Shown here piece by piece: positions 1-5,649 of a stretch of 13,496 nt of DNA. This DNA comes from Anaerolineae bacterium (GTDB lineage: Bacteria; Chloroflexota; Anaerolineae; B4-G1; SLSP01): NCBI GenBank assembly GCA_016934645.1, contig JAFGSL010000502.1, positions 1 to 13,496 on the forward strand. The letters run 5' to 3'. How positions within the stretch are numbered: the first letter of the stretch is position 1; the number at the start of each line of letters is the position of its first letter. The notes under the pieces are model-generated. The model worked only from the letters and a program-made list of their open reading frames with translations, was not told the DNA's origin and made no database searches. The translations under genes and the position numbers were made by a program.

Positions 1-10
1 GTATTCTCAG

Positions 11-85
11 TCGGGGCGGACGGATTTGAACCGTCGGCCTCTACAACCCCATTGTAGCGCCCTAGCCAAGCTGGGCCACGCCCCG
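11..85 (-). tRNA. tRNA-Pro, anticodon GGG
   Basis: The minus strand folds into a complete cloverleaf. The acceptor stem CGGGGCG pairs perfectly with CGCCCCG, and C1-G72 is the pair typical of bacterial tRNA-Pro. The D arm is GCCC/GGGC. The anticodon stem CUACA/UGUAG encloses the loop AUGGGGU, which places U33 before the anticodon GGG. The T arm GACGG-UUCAAAU-CCGUC is standard, and the discriminator is A73. No CCA follows in the DNA (the next bases are CUG), so the 3' CCA must be added by tRNA nucleotidyltransferase. GGG reads CCC and CCU proline codons. The gene has its own promoter, so it need not depend on the upstream aminotransferase gene. Confidence 0.97.
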
Positions 86-97
86 TTTGCGTGGGAA

Positions 98-125
98 ATC
101 ATACCATAAGCAGCACAAATGTCAA
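98..125 (-). promoter_or_regulatory. sigma70-type promoter for tRNA-Pro
   Basis: On the minus strand a perfect -35 hexamer TTGACA (120-125) is followed by a 16-bp spacer and a near-perfect -10 hexamer TATGAT (98-103). Transcription would begin near position 91, about 6 bases before the mature tRNA 5' end at 85. This is the only clear promoter I could see in the window. Its placement just upstream of the tRNA supports independent transcription. Confidence 0.75.
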
Positions 126-135
126 ACTTTGAACG

Positions 136-230
136 TAATGCATGATGCGTGATGAGTCATCTCGTTGTATATGGCACTACTTGTAGCACAATACCTGCGC
201 AGGTTGCCATCACGCATCACGCTTCACGCA
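136..230. repeat. Inverted period-7 repeat (TGATGCG heptamers) between aminotransferase gene and tRNA promoter
   Basis: The left arm reads on the plus strand as heptamers TAATGCA, TGATGCG, TGATGAG (136-156). The right arm reads on the minus strand as TGATGCG, TGAAGCG, TGATGCG, TGATGGC. The arms share a perfect 12-base inverted match (143-154 with 208-219), so the transcript could fold into a long hairpin. A perfect 12-bp palindrome, ACCTGCGCAGGT (193-204), lies in the loop. The right arm begins only a few bases after the DegT-type aminotransferase stop codon. It may act as a transcript end or stabiliser, or be an intergenic repeat family. No open reading frame of credible quality is present here. 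Confidence 0.75.
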
Positions 231-236
231 TCAGAA

Positions 237-1559
237 TCATCCCTGGAACGAGCGCCAGCCACCGACATCGAGCGGGTTGCCAGGATCGCCCTCCAGCAGA
301 TCACAGTAGTTTTCGGCGACCTTGCGATAGGCAGCGGCGTGTTCCTCGATGATCGCCGGGCGGTCGTGTTTGAACCACGGTACGCGACAGGAACGGAAGC
401 TGATGCCCTCACTCACCGGCAGGCTGCCTGGCGGTTGGCGCAGATCGCGGTCACTGTACGCCAGGCGTGTGGGCTTGCCGTGACCGTACACGTCACAGGT
501 GTTGAATAGCGGATGCAAGTGCAGCGGCTTGTTGATGCCGGGGCTACACGGAGCACCTTCAGCACGGACGGCCTCGGCAAAGCTGGTGACGGAGAGGCCA
601 CCCAACGCTTCCGGTTCGTAGAGACCGGCAGCGGCGTACCAGCCCGCCATCGTGCTGCCGGAAAACTCGTCCACGCGGTGCGCTCTGATCCCCGGTACGC
701 CTTCGAGTAAGTCCCAGAAACGGTTCATCGCCCGGCGAATCTCGGCCGCGCGCGCGTCGTAGTATTTCAGTTGCACACGCCCCACAGCCGAACTCAATTG
801 GTGCATCCGGTACTTGTACCCGCCCAACGGCAGTCCCTGATACGGCTTGAGTGATTCGGTCTGGATGCGTTCGTCATAGCGCTCATAGTGACCAAAGGCA
901 AGTGCCCGTTCGTAGATTTCGCGGTCGTTCGTCGCCAGGATGCCCGCTTCGCCAGTAGCAAAGGATTTGCCGCTCATCAACGACATCGCCGCGACGTCGC
1001 CGAACGTACCAAGTAGCTTCCCTTTGTACAGCCCGCCCTGCGCGTGGGACACATCTTCAATCACCTTGAGGTCGTGACGGCGGGCGATGTCCATAATCGC
1101 GTCCATGTCCGCCGGATACCCGCAGTAGTGGACGACCACGATCGCTTTGGTGCGCGGGCTGATGTGGCACTCGATGTCGGCAGGATCGATGCATAAACTG
1201 TACGGGTCGATGTCGGCAAATACAACTGTCCCACCGAGTGAGAAAACCGGCAAGCACGAAGCCCAGTAGGTCATACTGGGGCAGATGATCTCATCCCCCA
1301 CCCCAACGCCGCAGCCGAACAGCGCTCCGTGGATGGCGGCGGTGCCGGAACTGAAACCGAGCGCGTAGGTCACACCCTGCCACGCGGCGAACTCCTGCTC
1401 AAACGCGGTGGTCACATCGATGCCCGACATCGCGCCGCGCCGCAGCACCTCCAGGACGGCATCCTCATCTTCCTGCGTGATCAACGGCCAACTGAGCACG
1501 TCGCCAGGATCGGTCTGCACGGCCTTCGGGCCACCTAAAATCGCTAACGGACTGGGCAT
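237..1559 (-). CDS. DegT/DnrJ/EryC1/StrS family PLP-dependent aminotransferase
   Basis: This 440-residue protein belongs to the fold-type I PLP aminotransferases that transfer an amino group (usually from Glu or Gln) to keto-sugars or ketocyclitols. Family marks visible are the phosphate-binding stretch GFSSGTAAIHGAL (68-80), the PLP-ring Asp in IEDVSHAQGG (D169), and the Schiff-base lysine K198 in SGKSFATGEAG. The full family length is present. The ATG has a good Shine-Dalgarno sequence, AAGGAG (1565-1570), 5 bases upstream. It is the last protein gene of the cluster, 78 bp after the hybrid kinase. Its N-terminal half resembles the scyllo-inosose/AHBA-synthase branch by eye, so an amino-sugar or aminocyclitol substrate is possible but unproven. 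The family call is firm; the substrate is unknown. Confidence 0.93.
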   Translation of the reverse strand: MPSPLAILGGPKAVQTDPGDVLSWPLITQEDEDAVLEVLRRGAMSGIDVTTAFEQEFAAWQGVTYALGFSSGTAAIHGALFGCGVGVGDEIICPSMTYWASCLPVFSLGGTVVFADIDPYSLCIDPADIECHISPRTKAIVVVHYCGYPADMDAIMDIARRHDLKVIEDVSHAQGGLYKGKLLGTFGDVAAMSLMSGKSFATGEAGILATNDREIYERALAFGHYERYDERIQTESLKPYQGLPLGGYKYRMHQLSSAVGRVQLKYYDARAAEIRRAMNRFWDLLEGVPGIRAHRVDEFSGSTMAGWYAAAGLYEPEALGGLSVTSFAEAVRAEGAPCSPGINKPLHLHPLFNTCDVYGHGKPTRLAYSDRDLRQPPGSLPVSEGISFRSCRVPWFKHDRPAIIEEHAAAYRKVAENYCDLLEGDPGNPLDVGGWRSFQG

Positions 1560-1570
1560 TGTGACTCCTT

Positions 1571-1619
1571 GCGAATTATGAATAACGAATTACGAATGAT
1601 GAATCACGAATTACAAACG
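1571..1619. repeat. Seven degenerate tandem heptamers (consensus ACGAATT)
   Basis: Reading the plus strand in steps of seven gives GCGAATT, ATGAATA, ACGAATT, ACGAATG, ATGAATC, ACGAATT, ACAAACG. The array is AT-rich compared with the flanking genes and ends right beside the Shine-Dalgarno sequence of the DegT-type aminotransferase gene, filling most of its gap to the kinase gene. Unlike the arrays near 140-230 and 8905-8982 it has one orientation only and a different core word. I could not find a well-spaced promoter inside it. Confidence 0.8.
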
Positions 1620-1637
1620 ATAGCAGGAAATGGCGAA

Positions 1638-4412
1638 CTACAGTTCCGCGTCTCCGGAAAGCGCCTGCGCCAGCGCTTGAGCCAATTCTTGCAAGCTTGG
1701 TGGCTTCTGCACCCACGCAACGACGTCCGATTCACGCAGGGCATTCACCTCTATCCCCAAAGGATGCCCGCTCATCACCACCACGCGCACGTGTGGGGCA
1801 TGCTCGCTCAGAGCAGCAGCCAGCGCCTTGCCCCCCATCTCCGGCATCACCAGGTCACTCAGAACCAACGCGATTTCAGCAGGATGGGTGGTGACGATTT
1901 GCAGCGCCTCTTTTCCATTTATGGCTTCCAGCGTGCGATATTGCAACATCTCCAATGCAGCGGTGATAGCGGCGCGAGTCGCTGGACTGTCTTCGACCAC
2001 CAGGATTGTCTCACCGTGCCCCATAGGCAAAGCAACAGCAGGTTGCGATGCGGGTGCAGCAACCTCCGAGGTGACAAGTGCAGGCAGAAAGATCGAGAAG
2101 GTTGTCCCCTCACCGAGTTGCGTTTTCACATCGATCCATCCATCGTGTGAGACAACGATACCGTATACCTGCGCCAATCCCAGGCCACTTCCCTTACCCG
2201 GTTCTTTGGTGGTGAAAAACGGATCGTAAATGCGCGGCAGGATTTCTTCGGGGATACCGGTTCCAGCGTCCGTCACATCCACACGCACCCAATCGCCGAA
2301 TGGTTCCACATCACCCAAAGTGACCCGCGTCAATTCGATGCTCAGCACACCCCCATCCGGCATAGCGTCACGCGCATTCAAAACCAGATTCATAAGCATC
2401 TGCTGCATCCGCGTCTGATCGGCATTGACGGTGTAGGCATCTGTGCCGTACTTTGATACAATCCGGATCGTTTCCGGCAACGTTCGTTCCCACAACTTGG
2501 TCTGTCCCTTGAGCAAAGCCGCTAAGTCTACTGGCTGCCGGTCCAATACCGCCCGGCGCCCAAAGTCCAGAATCTGGTTGACCAGGTCGGCAGCCCGGTG
2601 CGCCTGCTCGGTGATGACGGTCAGCCGCTCGTGTAGTTTAGGAGGCAAATCGGGTATTCGCAGCGACATCTGGCTGTAGAGCACAATGCCAGCGAGGATG
2701 TTATTGAAGTCGTGGGCAATGCCAGCCGCTAATTGCCCGACGCTTGCCAGCCGTTCCTGGCGTTCGAGCTGCTGGCGCACCGAGCGCTCCTGGGTTGCAT
2801 CGTGGATGACGAGAACCCAATGCTCCGGTTCTAAGCCATTGACAATCGGGCGAGCGATGACCTCAAACAGACGTTCATCGGTCGTCACCTCATGCCGCAA
2901 TCCCTTGGGAGGAGAAGTGAGCAATTCGGCTAGAGTACGGTTGCCCAAATGTGTAAGTCGCTCACTCGGATCAACTGCCAACGAACTGAGGATATTCTCG
3001 GCTACAGGATTGGTCAGCAGCACCTTCCCGCTTGCGTTCAATAGCAACACGCCCTCAGGTACAGCGTCAATAATGTCCTGCACTTGGCGGGCCTGAGCCT
3101 GGATTTGCGCCAGCAATTGCTCTGTCTCCGAGAGAGCCAGGCGCAGGCGTTCTTCGCTTTTCTGAAGCGCATCCTCCGCATGTTTACGCTCAGTGATGTC
3201 GCGTGTGATAGAGAGGATATGCGGAGCGCCCTGGAGCATAATGACTCTGGCAGACATCAAACAAATGCCGATCTCACCGTTTTTATTCCGGAAGCGAGCC
3301 TCCAGGTTATCATAATAGCCTTTGTCCGCCAAACCTTCAACCAACTTTAGCCGGTCAGCAGGATCGCACCAAACCTCAATATCGGAGGAGTGGTTGCCAA
3401 TCACATCCTCGCGGGTATATCCGGTTAGAGCCGTAAATCCCTCGTTGATATCCACGTACAGGCCATCCTCCAGCCGGATAATGTTGATGGCATCCGGACT
3501 AGTATGGAAAGCCACGCGGAAGCGCTCCTCAAGCTCGTGTGCCGTCGCCTCAGCCCGTTTACGTCCGGTAATGTCGCGAGTGATAGATAGGATGTGCGGC
3601 ACGTCCTGGAGCATAATGACTTTGGCAGACATCAAACCGATGCCAATATCGCCGTTCTTACGCCGGAAACGAGCCTCCAAGTTCTCGTAATGCCCTTTGT
3701 CCTGCAAACCTTCAACGAGCTTTTGCCGGTCGGCGGGATCACACCAAATCTCGATATCCAAAGAAGTCTTCCCGATCACATCCTCCCGGGTATATCCAGT
3801 CAGAGTTGTAAACCCCTCGTTGATGTCCACAAACGTACCATCCGCCAACCGGTTTATATTAATAGCGTCCGGGCTGGTGTGGAAAGACAAGCGGAAGCGC
3901 TCCTCGACCTCACGTGCCGCCGCTTCGGCCCGTTTACGCTCGGTGATGTCGCGGCTAATGGCCAGTACGACTGTGCGACCTGCGCGGTGAATGAGCTGTG
4001 CGCTGATCTCCGTGTCAATCAACGTCCCATCCTTGCAGCGATGAACTGTCTCGAAGAAGATACGTCCTTGCTCAGAAAGCTCTTGCATCCGACCGGGAAC
4101 CTCACCAACATATTCAGGGCTGACCAGATCTGCTGGAGTCATACCGCGTAATTCCTCGAGACTGTACCCCCAACGTCGCAAGCCCTCCTCATTGACCTCC
4201 AGAAACCGCTCGGTTTGCAGATCGGAAACCGCGATGGCATCCGCGGCGTAAGTGAACAACGTGTGGAATTGTTCCTCGCGTTCCTGCGCTCTAGCGTTAG
4301 TTTCCGCCAGACGCCGCATCCGGATTTGCGCATGGCGGATCACCAGCCAAATCACGCCAGTGACAAAGAACAAGGAGCCACATATCGCAACAATCCACCC
4401 AACAGTATTCAT
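1638..4412 (-). CDS. Multi-PAS hybrid sensor histidine kinase with C-terminal receiver domain
   Basis: This is a 924-residue sensor kinase. One membrane segment (about 5-25) is followed by four PAS domains: about 42-160, 168-290, 293-415 and 420-545. Next come HisKA with the phospho-acceptor H567 in GIAHDFNN, and an HATPase_c domain with N-box N679, G1 box DAGTGI (715-720), F box DPFFTTK and G2 box GKGSGLGLAQVYG. The C-terminal receiver domain has E807/D808, the phospho-acceptor D853, S881 and K903. All catalytic residues are present. PAS2 and PAS3 are a tandem duplication. No sensor domain outside the membrane is visible, so a cytoplasmic signal or PAS-bound ligand is likely. No DNA-binding partner regulator lies in the window, so the output is unknown. 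The ATG (with AGGAAAAG upstream) lies 15 bp after the URO-D-family gene, suggesting co-transcription. Confidence 0.95.
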   Translation of the reverse strand: MNTVGWIVAICGSLFFVTGVIWLVIRHAQIRMRRLAETNARAQEREEQFHTLFTYAADAIAVSDLQTERFLEVNEEGLRRWGYSLEELRGMTPADLVSPEYVGEVPGRMQELSEQGRIFFETVHRCKDGTLIDTEISAQLIHRAGRTVVLAISRDITERKRAEAAAREVEERFRLSFHTSPDAININRLADGTFVDINEGFTTLTGYTREDVIGKTSLDIEIWCDPADRQKLVEGLQDKGHYENLEARFRRKNGDIGIGLMSAKVIMLQDVPHILSITRDITGRKRAEATAHELEERFRVAFHTSPDAINIIRLEDGLYVDINEGFTALTGYTREDVIGNHSSDIEVWCDPADRLKLVEGLADKGYYDNLEARFRNKNGEIGICLMSARVIMLQGAPHILSITRDITERKHAEDALQKSEERLRLALSETEQLLAQIQAQARQVQDIIDAVPEGVLLLNASGKVLLTNPVAENILSSLAVDPSERLTHLGNRTLAELLTSPPKGLRHEVTTDERLFEVIARPIVNGLEPEHWVLVIHDATQERSVRQQLERQERLASVGQLAAGIAHDFNNILAGIVLYSQMSLRIPDLPPKLHERLTVITEQAHRAADLVNQILDFGRRAVLDRQPVDLAALLKGQTKLWERTLPETIRIVSKYGTDAYTVNADQTRMQQMLMNLVLNARDAMPDGGVLSIELTRVTLGDVEPFGDWVRVDVTDAGTGIPEEILPRIYDPFFTTKEPGKGSGLGLAQVYGIVVSHDGWIDVKTQLGEGTTFSIFLPALVTSEVAAPASQPAVALPMGHGETILVVEDSPATRAAITAALEMLQYRTLEAINGKEALQIVTTHPAEIALVLSDLVMPEMGGKALAAALSEHAPHVRVVVMSGHPLGIEVNALRESDVVAWVQKPPSLQELAQALAQALSGDAEL
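3168..3911 (-). repeat. 375-bp tandem duplication of a PAS module inside the kinase gene
   Basis: Codons 168-290 and 293-415 encode two PAS domains that match at a fixed offset of 125 residues, including the shared words FHTSPDAIN, VDINEGFT, LTGYTREDVIG, WCDPADR, KLVEGL, NLEARFR and PHILSITRDIT. The DNA is also clearly alike at a 375-base offset (compare the stretch near 3199 with that near 3574). The first and fourth PAS domains of the protein do not share this close match, which points to a fairly recent internal duplication. Confidence 0.9.
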
Positions 4413-4427
4413 ACTTTTCCTTCTAAC

Positions 4428-5531
4428 TCACCAGCAGTGAACGCGACCGCGCAGGTCACGGCCACGCACCAGGGCTGCGTCAGCGGCAGCGCGCGGCAGG
4501 CCGATGATGTTGGTGCCCTTATCCACTGTATAATCGAAAATCACATCCATCTTGTTGTACTCCGGCTGCGACATGTTGATGGCGAACAACCCTTCCATCC
4601 CCGCCGCCTGCCTGATGTAGTGATCGCCCCGCCCGCAGAAGTGCAGCGCGCCGCCGCCCAACTCGCGCAGCAGCCGCCCATCGTAGGGGCGGATGAACGT
4701 CTCGAACATGCGCGGCGACAGGTTCATCGCCGAATCGTCGCGCAGCATGATGTTGCCCTTGTGCAGCATCGCCCAGTGGACGTTGTAGCCGTCCTCAAAC
4801 GGGATGAGGTCCGTCCACGCGCGCATAAAGTGGACGTAGGTCTCCGTCACCAACTCCAGCAACGCCTTGACCATCTCCGGCGCTTCGAGCAAAGCGACGA
4901 AGAGTCCGCTCCCCCACAGCAACTCGCAGATGTCCATCGGCCCTTGCATATCGGGATGATAGACGCGGACGTAGCGCCGGATTTTGGGATACGGCTCCAG
5001 CAGTTCCCGGTAACGCTCCGCCATCGCCAACACCTTGCCGCCGAGAGCAGTGTACAGGTCGGGAACGCCCCGGTCGAGCAGCGCCTTGACCGCACCGGCG
5101 GCTTTGGAGACGTCCGTTGCCTGCGTCGCCCCATCTGCAGTGGCGTTTTCCAAACCGCCCAGCGGAATCGACGTGGGCAGCGTGTCCATCGCCTCGTCCA
5201 TCACGAACAACTTCGCGCCGAACAATGTGGGCATGATACCGGTGCCGTAGTTACAGCGGACGGCCATCAGCGCGCCGCTACCCTCCGCGAGCGCTGCCGA
5301 ACACGCCCACAACTGCTGCAGCGCCATCAGCTCGAAATCATCCAACGCCGCGTTGACACGCACGTGGGGCCACTCCACGCCGGGCGGACTCTGGCGCGCG
5401 CGGCGCGGCGAAAAGATCACGCCGTCGAACGCACCGTCCACAAACGCCTTCCACTCCGCGTACAGACGCTCTTCCACATCAGCATCAATCCGCGCCTCAA
5501 GGTCAGCCAGATAGTTCTCAATCACACCCAC
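4428..5531 (-). CDS. Uroporphyrinogen decarboxylase (URO-D)-family protein, non-heme type
   Basis: This 367-residue protein resembles the divergent URO-D/methyltransferase-like TIM barrels often seen in sugar-catabolic clusters rather than true HemE. Recognisable pieces are CNYGTG (93-98), the segment around RDDSAMNLSPRMFETFIRPY (264-283), and GALHFCGRGDHY (294-305). In the last, H297 and C299 form an HxC pair like the zinc site of the corrinoid methyltransferase branch. Its substrate is unknown; demethylation of a sugar or small methoxylated compound would be conceivable but is only inference. The start is GTG at 5531: an in-frame TGA lies about 36 bases upstream with no ATG between, and the first internal Met is near residue 69. 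The Shine-Dalgarno sequence is poor (GGGG only). The histidine kinase follows after 15 bp. Confidence 0.8.
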   Translation of the reverse strand: MGVIENYLADLEARIDADVEERLYAEWKAFVDGAFDGVIFSPRRARQSPPGVEWPHVRVNAALDDFELMALQQLWACSAALAEGSGALMAVRCNYGTGIMPTLFGAKLFVMDEAMDTLPTSIPLGGLENATADGATQATDVSKAAGAVKALLDRGVPDLYTALGGKVLAMAERYRELLEPYPKIRRYVRVYHPDMQGPMDICELLWGSGLFVALLEAPEMVKALLELVTETYVHFMRAWTDLIPFEDGYNVHWAMLHKGNIMLRDDSAMNLSPRMFETFIRPYDGRLLRELGGGALHFCGRGDHYIRQAAGMEGLFAINMSQPEYNKMDVIFDYTVDKGTNIIGLPRAAADAALVRGRDLRGRVHCW

Positions 5532-5593
5532 CCCCGATAAGACAACGTTTACGGATTTTGAAAATCAATTCGGTGATGTGTATTCCGTGATTT

Positions 5594-5638
5594 ACCGACT
5601 GAAGTCGGTGTGTACACGTATACCCCGGCTTCAGCCGG
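5594..5638. repeat. REP-like pair of inverted hairpins
   Basis: Two short hairpins face each other in the 118-bp gap between the GH2-GNAT gene and the URO-D-family gene. The first is ACCGAC-TGAA-GTCGGT (5594-5609). The second is CCGGC-TTCA-GCCGG (5625-5638), whose reverse complement CCGGC-TGAA-GCCGG is a near copy of the first. The spacer contains the palindrome GTGTACAC. The whole unit is thus an imperfect inverted repeat of about 45 bases, the architecture of bacterial REP/BIME elements. There is no T-run after it, so it is a poor intrinsic terminator but could stabilise the upstream message. No promoter for the next gene stands out in the rest of this gap. Confidence 0.75.
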
Positions 5639-5649
5639 TTTTCCTCAGC

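Noticed and set aside
1571..1619. Promoter for the DegT-type aminotransferase gene within the AT-rich array
   Set aside because: The -35-like TTGTAA and -10-like CATAAT words are about 30 bases apart, too far for a sigma70 promoter, and such words arise easily in this repeat.
4215..5540. Long plus-strand open frame of 441 codons opposite the URO-D-family gene and the start of the kinase gene
   Set aside because: Its translation is Arg/His/Gln-rich with no recognisable domain and it lies opposite two genes with clear family motifs; it is a GC-driven antisense shadow.
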